64,000 nt of DNA from Hymenopus coronatus. Taxonomy: Eukaryota; Arthropoda; Insecta; Mantodea; Hymenopodidae. The DNA is taken from positions 19,163,001 to 19,227,000 of the forward strand of contig CM060882.1 in NCBI GenBank assembly GCA_030762935.1, written 5' to 3'. Shown piece after piece: positions 26,201-38,200 of the stretch; position 1 is the stretch's first letter, and every line of letters starts with the position of its first letter. Both the position numbers and the translations under genes were made by a program. The notes under the pieces are model-generated. The model was not told the DNA's origin. It saw nothing but the letters and a program-made list of their open reading frames with translations, and did not search any database.

Positions 26201-29200
26201 GTAAGGTGATTATTAGTTTTTATGATTTTTAGGTCGAGGAATGGTAGTTGTCCATCACATTCCTTCTCCATTGTGAAATTTATAGACTTTTCTTGCATAT
26301 TTAGGAGTTTTAGTGCGTCTTCTAGGTGTCTTTCTGGGACTATTGCAAAGATGTCGTCTACATATCGGTACCATATTTTGAACATCCAGGGGAATGCCTT
26401 TTTAATCCTAGTTTCCATAGTGCTCATGAAGAGATCTGCTAATATAGGTGACAGCGGGCTGCCCATAGCTAAACCAGATGTTTGTTTGTAATATTTCCCG
26501 TTAAATGTGAAAAAATTTTGATTTATGCACAGATTTGTTAATATGATGTATTCTCGCACTTCTTCTGTTGTTTTTCCTATTGCAAGTAACCAATTTTTGA
26601 TGTGGGATTGTATGCTTTCTGTAGGTATGCTTGGAAACAGAGCAGTAACATCAAAGGAAACTAACATATCGGTTTTTTCTAATTTTATGTCTTTAATTTT
26701 TTCGATCAGATCTAGAGAGTTTTTTATACTTGCTGTTTCAAATTTAGGGAAGGAGGAGAATCTGTTTGTTAACCACTTTGCTAGATTATAAGTAGGTGCA
26801 CTTATATTGTTTATAATTGGTCTCATTGCATTTCCCGGCTTATGTATTTTTGGAAGGCCATAAATTCTGGGCAGAACTGGATTATCAACTTTAATTTTGC
26901 ATTTTTCTTTTTTGTCTATTAGTTTACATTCTTGAATACTGGCATTTAATTTAACTAAACATTGGTTTAGAGGGTTCTTTTGTATTGTAGAGTATTCTTC
27001 TTTTTCTAAAAGTGTTTCCATTCTTTCTACATATTCAGTTTTGTCCATAATTACTATTGTGTTTCCTTTGTCTGCTTTGCTGTAAATTACCGGTTTGCTT
27101 TTTAATGCTCTTATTACATTTTTTTGGGGGTTAGTTTTCTTTTTGCTTTCTATTGTTTCGATAATTTGGCAACATTCACTTTTTATTATGTTTTTATCAA
27201 TATCATTTATGTGCTGGGTGGCTATTTGTACGTCCGCAATGTAATCGTCAATTTTTTCTGAAAAATCGATGCAAGTTTTCATCCCTTTGTTTAAGAAATC
27301 CAGTTCTGATTTGGTGAAAGTTTGGTCCGATAGGTTTTTGACGTTCATTTGTGGTGTGGACTTTTGAATTGATTTTCTTTTCCCCTGTTCTTTGCACAGC
27401 TTTTCAAGTTTACGTTTTTGCGTTAAAGTTTTGTTTCTCATTTTGATGCTTAATTTAGCCAAAAGATTGTTTTCTAAATTTTCCCAAATGATGCTTCCTA
27501 ATTTTTTGGTTAGTTTCAAGTGTAATTCATATAGCTGTAATTCTACTTCACTCCTACTTTTGTAATGTTTGTTCTTCTCCATTTCCAAGACTTTTTTGAC
27601 GACTGCTTTTTCTAGTTTACTATTGTTATCATTTTTTATTATTTTTCTGACAAAGTTTGGCGTGGCGTTTTTAATTCTACATAAATTTAGAAAGCGGATA
27701 TCCGCGGCTAATTTGCGTTTCTTTTCTTGTAGTTTTTCGAATAACTTTATATCCTTTTTGTGGTTGATTTCGTTAAAAGCCTCGTAAATGAATATTGAAT
27801 TTGATCCTACCTTTGTAGCGTCCATTTTCTGTTCCTTTCACCACGTGTTGTGTATGTTTACGGTAGTCTACGTCCACAAGGTTTGTATTCCGTGAATTAT
27901 CCTGATATATGGTGGACTTTGAGACAGTGATGTGTTTTAACAATTAAAATTTAGTTGAGTCGATTTTGTAACACTACATCACTTACTTTTTAATTTCGGA
28001 AAACATGTTTCAGAAGCCATGTGCTTCCATTGTCAATTCCTTTGGTCGACTACCGGTATTGCTTGCTGTGGTGGTTGTCTCTGTCCCTGGTGGTGGTTTG
28101 ATGAACTTCTGTATGAGTAGATCGCCTGGCGGTATTTCAAAATTGAAAACCCGGTTCTTGTTTTTCCATATATATATGTTTTCCCAAACTTTTAATTCTG
28201 TCTTCCTTGTGATGTTTTTGAGGATTTTTGGGCTTCTATTTATAGTGTGTTTCTCTTTCCAAAAATGCCAAGCTACTGCAGATTTTTCTTCTTGTTTGAG
28301 TTTAATATTTCTGTGGTGTTCTTTTGCCCTGGTTTTTATATTTCTTTTTGTTTGGCCGATGTAGATTTTTTCACAGTCATTACAGCTGAACTGATATATT
28401 CCTGGTTTGTTTTCTTGTGGGATATCATCTTTTAATTTGGAATTTAAAATGTTTTTTATAGAGTAATTGTTTTTTGGGGCTAGAATGATGTTATGTCTTT
28501 TGAAGATCCTCTGGAATTTGTAGAAAGTTGTAGGGTGGTATGTAAACTTCTTGTAGATCTTGTTTTCTTTCTGGTTTTGAGTGAGTGTGCTGACTTCTTT
28601 AATTCTCTTTCTATTTTTGGCTTTATTAACTTTTTTGTACACCAGTTCTGCCCGAAATCCATTCTCTGTAGCTATGTCCAAAATTTTATCAAGTTCACAT
28701 TGGTATTCTGTTTTTCCCATTGGTACATTTACCAATCTGTGTGTAAGGCTGTTGAGTAAAGCATGCTGATGGGGAATGGGATTGTAACTCTTTTGTTTTA
28801 TATAGCTGTTGGTGTGGGTAGGTTTTCTGTAGATGCCAAATGTAAGGTGATTATTAGTTTTTATGATTTTTAGGTCGAGGAATGGTAGTTGTCCATCACA
28901 TTCCTTCTCCATTGTGAAATTTATAGACTTTTCTTGCATATTTAGGAGTTTTAGTGCGTCTTCTAGGTGTCTTTCTGGGACTATTGCAAAGATGTCGTCT
29001 ACATATCGGTACCATATTTTGAACATCCAGGGGAATGCCTTTTTAATCCTAGTTTCCATAGTGCTCATGAAGAGATCTGCTAATATAGGTGACAGCGGGC
29101 TGCCCATAGCTAAACCAGATGTTTGTTTGTAATATTTCCCGTTAAATGTGAAAAAATTTTGATTTATGCACAGATTTGTTAATATGATGTATTCTCGCAC

Positions 29201-32200
29201 TTCTTCTGTTGTTTTTCCTATTGCAAGTAACCAATTTTTGATGTGGGATTGTATGCTTTCTGTAGGTATGCTTGGAAACAGAGCAGTAACATCAAAGGAA
29301 ACTAACATATCGGTTTTTTCTAATTTTATGTCTTTAATTTTTTCGATCAGATCTAGAGAGTTTTTTATACTTGCTGTTTCAAATTTAGGGAAGGAGGAGA
29401 ATCTGTTTGTTAACCACTTTGCTAGATTATAAGTAGGTGCACTTATATTGTTTATAATTGGTCTCATTGCATTTCCCGGCTTATGTATTTTTGGAAGGCC
29501 ATAAATTCTGGGCAGAACTGGATTATCAACTTTAATTTTGCATTTTTCTTTTTTGTCTATTAGTTTACATTCTTGAATACTGGCATTTAATTTAACTAAA
29601 CATTGGTTTAGAGGGTTCTTTTGTATTGTAGAGTATTCTTCTTTTTCTAAAAGTGTTTCCATTCTTTCTACATATTCAGTTTTGTCCATAATTACTATTG
29701 TGTTTCCTTTGTCTGCTTTGCTGTAAATTACCGGTTTGCTTTTTAATGCTCTTATTACATTTTTTTGGGGGTTAGTTTTCTTTTTGCTTTCTATTGTTTC
29801 GATAATTTGGCAACATTCACTTTTTATTATGTTTTTATCAATATCATTTATGTGCTGGGTGGCTATTTGTACGTCCGCAATGTAATCGTCAATTTTTTCT
29901 GAAAAATCGATGCAAGTTTTCATCCCTTTGTTTAAGAAATCCAGTTCTGATTTGGTGAAAGTTTGGTCCGATAGGTTTTTGACGTTCATTTGTGGTGTGG
30001 ACTTTTGAATTGATTTTCTTTTCCCCTGTTCTTTGCACAGCTTTTCAAGTTTACGTTTTTGCGTTAAAGTTTTGTTTCTCATTTTGATGCTTAATTTAGC
30101 CAAAAGATTGTTTTCTAAATTTTCCCAAATGATGCTTCCTAATTTTTTGGTTAGTTTCAAGTGTAATTCATATAGCTGTAATTCTACTTCACTCCTACTT
30201 TTGTAATGTTTGTTCTTCTCCATTTCCAAGACTTTTTTGACGACTGCTTTTTCTAGTTTACTATTGTTATCATTTTTTATTATTTTTCTGACAAAGTTTG
30301 GCGTGGCGTTTTTAATTCTACATAAATTTAGAAAGCGGATATCCGCGGCTAATTTGCGTTTCTTTTCTTGTAGTTTTTCGAATAACTTTATATCCTTTTT
30401 GTGGTTGATTTCGTTAAAAGCCTCGTAAATGAATATTGAATTTGATCCTACCTTTGTAGCGTCCATTTTCTGTTCCTTTCACCACGTGTTGTGTATGTTT
30501 ACGGTAGTCTACGTCCACAAGGTTTGTATTCCGTGAATTATCCTGATATATGGTGGACTTTGAGACAGTGATGTGTTTTAACAATTAAAATTTAGTTGAG
30601 TCGATTTTGTAACACTACATCACTTACTTTTTAATTTCGGAAAACATGTTTCAGAAGCCATGTGCTTCCATTGTCAATTCCTTTGGTCGACTACCGGTAT
30701 TGCTTGCTGTGGTGGTTGTCTCTGTCCCTGGTGGTGGTTTGATGAACTTCTGTATGAGTAGATCGCCTGGCGGTATTTCAAAATTGAAAACCCGGTTCTT
30801 GTTTTTCCATATATATATGTTTTCCCAAACTTTTAATTCTGTCTTCCTTGTGATGTTTTTGAGGATTTTTGGGCTTCTATTTATAGTGTGTTTCTCTTTC
30901 CAAAAATGCCAAGCTACTGCAGATTTTTCTTCTTGTTTGAGTTTAATATTTCTGTGGTGTTCTTTTGCCCTGGTTTTTATATTTCTTTTTGTTTGGCCGA
31001 TGTAGATTTTTTCACAGTCATTACAGCTGAACTGATATATTCCTGGTTTGTTTTCTTGTGGGATATCATCTTTTAATTTGGAATTTAAAATGTTTTTTAT
31101 AGAGTAATTGTTTTTTGGGGCTAGAATGATGTTATGTCTTTTGAAGATCCTCTGGAATTTGTAGAAAGTTGTAGGGTGGTATGTAAACTTCTTGTAGATC
31201 TTGTTTTCTTTCTGGTTTTGAGTGAGTGTGCTGACTTCTTTAATTCTCTTTCTATTTTTGGCTTTATTAACTTTTTTGTACACCAGTTCTGCCCGAAATC
31301 CATTCTCTGTAGCTATGTCCAAAATTTTATCAAGTTCACATTGGTATTCTGTTTTTCCCATTGGTACATTTACCAATCTGTGTGTAAGGCTGTTGAGTAA
31401 AGCATGCTGATGGGGAATGGGATTGTAACTCTTTTGTTTTATATAGCTGTTGGTGTGGGTAGGTTTTCTGTAGATGCCAAATGTAAGGTGATTATTAGTT
31501 TTTATGATTTTTAGGTCGAGGAATGGTAGTTGTCCATCACATTCCTTCTCCATTGTGAAATTTATAGACTTTTCTTGCATATTTAGGAGTTTTAGTGCGT
31601 CTTCTAGGTGTCTTTCTGGGACTATTGCAAAGATGTCGTCTACATATCGGTACCATATTTTGAACATCCAGGGGAATGCCTTTTTAATCCTAGTTTCCAT
31701 AGTGCTCATGAAGAGATCTGCTAATATAGGTGACAGCGGGCTGCCCATAGCTAAACCAGATGTTTGTTTGTAATATTTCCCGTTAAATGTGAAAAAATTT
31801 TGATTTATGCACAGATTTGTTAATATGATGTATTCTCGCACTTCTTCTGTTGTTTTTCCTATTGCAAGTAACCAATTTTTGATGTGGGATTGTATGCTTT
31901 CTGTAGGTATGCTTGGAAACAGAGCAGTAACATCAAAGGAAACTAACATATCGGTTTTTTCTAATTTTATGTCTTTAATTTTTTCGATCAGATCTAGAGA
32001 GTTTTTTATACTTGCTGTTTCAAATTTAGGGAAGGAGGAGAATCTGTTTGTTAACCACTTTGCTAGATTATAAGTAGGTGCACTTATATTGTTTATAATT
32101 GGTCTCATTGCATTTCCCGGCTTATGTATTTTTGGAAGGCCATAAATTCTGGGCAGAACTGGATTATCAACTTTAATTTTGCATTTTTCTTTTTTGTCTA

Positions 32201-35200
32201 TTAGTTTACATTCTTGAATACTGGCATTTAATTTAACTAAACATTGGTTTAGAGGGTTCTTTTGTATTGTAGAGTATTCTTCTTTTTCTAAAAGTGTTTC
32301 CATTCTTTCTACATATTCAGTTTTGTCCATAATTACTATTGTGTTTCCTTTGTCTGCTTTGCTGTAAATTACCGGTTTGCTTTTTAATGCTCTTATTACA
32401 TTTTTTTGGGGGTTAGTTTTCTTTTTGCTTTCTATTGTTTCGATAATTTGGCAACATTCACTTTTTATTATGTTTTTATCAATATCATTTATGTGCTGGG
32501 TGGCTATTTGTACGTCCGCAATGTAATCGTCAATTTTTTCTGAAAAATCGATGCAAGTTTTCATCCCTTTGTTTAAGAAATCCAGTTCTGATTTGGTGAA
32601 AGTTTGGTCCGATAGGTTTTTGACGTTCATTTGTGGTGTGGACTTTTGAATTGATTTTCTTTTCCCCTGTTCTTTGCACAGCTTTTCAAGTTTACGTTTT
32701 TGCGTTAAAGTTTTGTTTCTCATTTTGATGCTTAATTTAGCCAAAAGATTGTTTTCTAAATTTTCCCAAATGATGCTTCCTAATTTTTTGGTTAGTTTCA
32801 AGTGTAATTCATATAGCTGTAATTCTACTTCACTCCTACTTTTGTAATGTTTGTTCTTCTCCATTTCCAAGACTTTTTTGACGACTGCTTTTTCTAGTTT
32901 ACTATTGTTATCATTTTTTATTATTTTTCTGACAAAGTTTGGCGTGGCGTTTTTAATTCTACATAAATTTAGAAAGCGGATATCCGCGGCTAATTTGCGT
33001 TTCTTTTCTTGTAGTTTTTCGAATAACTTTATATCCTTTTTGTGGTTGATTTCGTTAAAAGCCTCGTAAATGAATATTGAATTTGATCCTACCTTTGTAG
33101 CGTCCATTTTCTGTTCCTTTCACCACGTGTTGTGTATGTTTACGGTAGTCTACGTCCACAAGGTTTGTATTCCGTGAATTATCCTGATATATGGTGGACT
33201 TTGAGACAGTGATGTGTTTTAACAATTAAAATTTAGTTGAGTCGATTTTGTAACACTACATCACTTACTTTTTAATTTCGGAAAACATGTTTCAGAAGCC
33301 ATGTGCTTCCATTGTCAATTCCTTTGGTCGACTACCGGTATTGCTTGCTGTGGTGGTTGTCTCTGTCCCTGGTGGTGGTTTGATGAACTTCTGTATGAGT
33401 AGATCGCCTGGCGGTATTTCAAAATTGAAAACCCGGTTCTTGTTTTTCCATATATATATGTTTTCCCAAACTTTTAATTCTGTCTTCCTTGTGATGTTTT
33501 TGAGGATTTTTGGGCTTCTATTTATAGTGTGTTTCTCTTTCCAAAAATGCCAAGCTACTGCAGATTTTTCTTCTTGTTTGAGTTTAATATTTCTGTGGTG
33601 TTCTTTTGCCCTGGTTTTTATATTTCTTTTTGTTTGGCCGATGTAGATTTTTTCACAGTCATTACAGCTGAACTGATATATTCCTGGTTTGTTTTCTTGT
33701 GGGATATCATCTTTTAATTTGGAATTTAAAATGTTTTTTATAGAGTAATTGTTTTTTGGGGCTAGAATGATGTTATGTCTTTTGAAGATCCTCTGGAATT
33801 TGTAGAAAGTTGTAGGGTGGTATGTAAACTTCTTGTAGATCTTGTTTTCTTTCTGGTTTTGAGTGAGTGTGCTGACTTCTTTAATTCTCTTTCTATTTTT
33901 GGCTTTATTAACTTTTTTGTACACCAGTTCTGCCCGAAATCCATTCTCTGTAGCTATGTCCAAAATTTTATCAAGTTCACATTGGTATTCTGTTTTTCCC
34001 ATTGGTACATTTACCAATCTGTGTGTAAGGCTGTTGAGTAAAGCATGCTGATGGGGAATGGGATTGTAACTCTTTTGTTTTATATAGCTGTTGGTGTGGG
34101 TAGGTTTTCTGTAGATGCCAAATGTAAGGTGATTATTAGTTTTTATGATTTTTAGGTCGAGGAATGGTAGTTGTCCATCACATTCCTTCTCCATTGTGAA
34201 ATTTATAGACTTTTCTTGCATATTTAGGAGTTTTAGTGCGTCTTCTAGGTGTCTTTCTGGGACTATTGCAAAGATGTCGTCTACATATCGGTACCATATT
34301 TTGAACATCCAGGGGAATGCCTTTTTAATCCTAGTTTCCATAGTGCTCATGAAGAGATCTGCTAATATAGGTGACAGCGGGCTGCCCATAGCTAAACCAG
34401 ATGTTTGTTTGTAATATTTCCCGTTAAATGTGAAAAAATTTTGATTTATGCACAGATTTGTTAATATGATGTATTCTCGCACTTCTTCTGTTGTTTTTCC
34501 TATTGCAAGTAACCAATTTTTGATGTGGGATTGTATGCTTTCTGTAGGTATGCTTGGAAACAGAGCAGTAACATCAAAGGAAACTAACATATCGGTTTTT
34601 TCTAATTTTATGTCTTTAATTTTTTCGATCAGATCTAGAGAGTTTTTTATACTTGCTGTTTCAAATTTAGGGAAGGAGGAGAATCTGTTTGTTAACCACT
34701 TTGCTAGATTATAAGTAGGTGCACTTATATTGTTTATAATTGGTCTCATTGCATTTCCCGGCTTATGTATTTTTGGAAGGCCATAAATTCTGGGCAGAAC
34801 TGGATTATCAACTTTAATTTTGCATTTTTCTTTTTTGTCTATTAGTTTACATTCTTGAATACTGGCATTTAATTTAACTAAACATTGGTTTAGAGGGTTC
34901 TTTTGTATTGTAGAGTATTCTTCTTTTTCTAAAAGTGTTTCCATTCTTTCTACATATTCAGTTTTGTCCATAATTACTATTGTGTTTCCTTTGTCTGCTT
35001 TGCTGTAAATTACCGGTTTGCTTTTTAATGCTCTTATTACATTTTTTTGGGGGTTAGTTTTCTTTTTGCTTTCTATTGTTTCGATAATTTGGCAACATTC
35101 ACTTTTTATTATGTTTTTATCAATATCATTTATGTGCTGGGTGGCTATTTGTACGTCCGCAATGTAATCGTCAATTTTTTCTGAAAAATCGATGCAAGTT

Positions 35201-38200
35201 TTCATCCCTTTGTTTAAGAAATCCAGTTCTGATTTGGTGAAAGTTTGGTCCGATAGGTTTTTGACGTTCATTTGTGGTGTGGACTTTTGAATTGATTTTC
35301 TTTTCCCCTGTTCTTTGCACAGCTTTTCAAGTTTACGTTTTTGCGTTAAAGTTTTGTTTCTCATTTTGATGCTTAATTTAGCCAAAAGATTGTTTTCTAA
35401 ATTTTCCCAAATGATGCTTCCTAATTTTTTGGTTAGTTTCAAGTGTAATTCATATAGCTGTAATTCTACTTCACTCCTACTTTTGTAATGTTTGTTCTTC
35501 TCCATTTCCAAGACTTTTTTGACGACTGCTTTTTCTAGTTTACTATTGTTATCATTTTTTATTATTTTTCTGACAAAGTTTGGCGTGGCGTTTTTAATTC
35601 TACATAAATTTAGAAAGCGGATATCCGCGGCTAATTTGCGTTTCTTTTCTTGTAGTTTTTCGAATAACTTTATATCCTTTTTGTGGTTGATTTCGTTAAA
35701 AGCCTCGTAAATGAATATTGAATTTGATCCTACCTTTGTAGCGTCCATTTTCTGTTCCTTTCACCACGTGTTGTGTATGTTTACGGTAGTCTACGTCCAC
35801 AAGGTTTGTATTCCGTGAATTATCCTGATATATGGTGGACTTTGAGACAGTGATGTGTTTTAACAATTAAAATTTAGTTGAGTCGATTTTGTAACACTAC
35901 ATCACTTACTTTTTAATTTCGGAAAACATGTTTCAGAAGCCATGTGCTTCCATTGTCAATTCCTTTGGTCGACTACCGGTATTGCTTGCTGTGGTGGTTG
36001 TCTCTGTCCCTGGTGGTGGTTTGATGAACTTCTGTATGAGTAGATCGCCTGGCGGTATTTCAAAATTGAAAACCCGGTTCTTGTTTTTCCATATATATAT
36101 GTTTTCCCAAACTTTTAATTCTGTCTTCCTTGTGATGTTTTTGAGGATTTTTGGGCTTCTATTTATAGTGTGTTTCTCTTTCCAAAAATGCCAAGCTACT
36201 GCAGATTTTTCTTCTTGTTTGAGTTTAATATTTCTGTGGTGTTCTTTTGCCCTGGTTTTTATATTTCTTTTTGTTTGGCCGATGTAGATTTTTTCACAGT
36301 CATTACAGCTGAACTGATATATTCCTGGTTTGTTTTCTTGTGGGATATCATCTTTTAATTTGGAATTTAAAATGTTTTTTATAGAGTAATTGTTTTTTGG
36401 GGCTAGAATGATGTTATGTCTTTTGAAGATCCTCTGGAATTTGTAGAAAGTTGTAGGGTGGTATGTAAACTTCTTGTAGATCTTGTTTTCTTTCTGGTTT
36501 TGAGTGAGTGTGCTGACTTCTTTAATTCTCTTTCTATTTTTGGCTTTATTAACTTTTTTGTACACCAGTTCTGCCCGAAATCCATTCTCTGTAGCTATGT
36601 CCAAAATTTTATCAAGTTCACATTGGTATTCTGTTTTTCCCATTGGTACATTTACCAATCTGTGTGTAAGGCTGTTGAGTAAAGCATGCTGATGGGGAAT
36701 GGGATTGTAACTCTTTTGTTTTATATAGCTGTTGGTGTGGGTAGGTTTTCTGTAGATGCCAAATGTAAGGTGATTATTAGTTTTTATGATTTTTAGGTCG
36801 AGGAATGGTAGTTGTCCATCACATTCCTTCTCCATTGTGAAATTTATAGACTTTTCTTGCATATTTAGGAGTTTTAGTGCGTCTTCTAGGTGTCTTTCTG
36901 GGACTATTGCAAAGATGTCGTCTACATATCGGTACCATATTTTGAACATCCAGGGGAATGCCTTTTTAATCCTAGTTTCCATAGTGCTCATGAAGAGATC
37001 TGCTAATATAGGTGACAGCGGGCTGCCCATAGCTAAACCAGATGTTTGTTTGTAATATTTCCCGTTAAATGTGAAAAAATTTTGATTTATGCACAGATTT
37101 GTTAATATGATGTATTCTCGCACTTCTTCTGTTGTTTTTCCTATTGCAAGTAACCAATTTTTGATGTGGGATTGTATGCTTTCTGTAGGTATGCTTGGAA
37201 ACAGAGCAGTAACATCAAAGGAAACTAACATATCGGTTTTTTCTAATTTTATGTCTTTAATTTTTTCGATCAGATCTAGAGAGTTTTTTATACTTGCTGT
37301 TTCAAATTTAGGGAAGGAGGAGAATCTGTTTGTTAACCACTTTGCTAGATTATAAGTAGGTGCACTTATATTGTTTATAATTGGTCTCATTGCATTTCCC
37401 GGCTTATGTATTTTTGGAAGGCCATAAATTCTGGGCAGAACTGGATTATCAACTTTAATTTTGCATTTTTCTTTTTTGTCTATTAGTTTACATTCTTGAA
37501 TACTGGCATTTAATTTAACTAAACATTGGTTTAGAGGGTTCTTTTGTATTGTAGAGTATTCTTCTTTTTCTAAAAGTGTTTCCATTCTTTCTACATATTC
37601 AGTTTTGTCCATAATTACTATTGTGTTTCCTTTGTCTGCTTTGCTGTAAATTACCGGTTTGCTTTTTAATGCTCTTATTACATTTTTTTGGGGGTTAGTT
37701 TTCTTTTTGCTTTCTATTGTTTCGATAATTTGGCAACATTCACTTTTTATTATGTTTTTATCAATATCATTTATGTGCTGGGTGGCTATTTGTACGTCCG
37801 CAATGTAATCGTCAATTTTTTCTGAAAAATCGATGCAAGTTTTCATCCCTTTGTTTAAGAAATCCAGTTCTGATTTGGTGAAAGTTTGGTCCGATAGGTT
37901 TTTGACGTTCATTTGTGGTGTGGACTTTTGAATTGATTTTCTTTTCCCCTGTTCTTTGCACAGCTTTTCAAGTTTACGTTTTTGCGTTAAAGTTTTGTTT
38001 CTCATTTTGATGCTTAATTTAGCCAAAAGATTGTTTTCTAAATTTTCCCAAATGATGCTTCCTAATTTTTTGGTTAGTTTCAAGTGTAATTCATATAGCT
38101 GTAATTCTACTTCACTCCTACTTTTGTAATGTTTGTTCTTCTCCATTTCCAAGACTTTTTTGACGACTGCTTTTTCTAGTTTACTATTGTTATCATTTTT

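Noticed and set aside
28005..28364. Plus-strand open frames (119, 62, 88, 89 codons and others) repeated in every array unit
   Set aside because: They are exact antisense shadows of the 818-residue PLE ORF, with no independent family signature.
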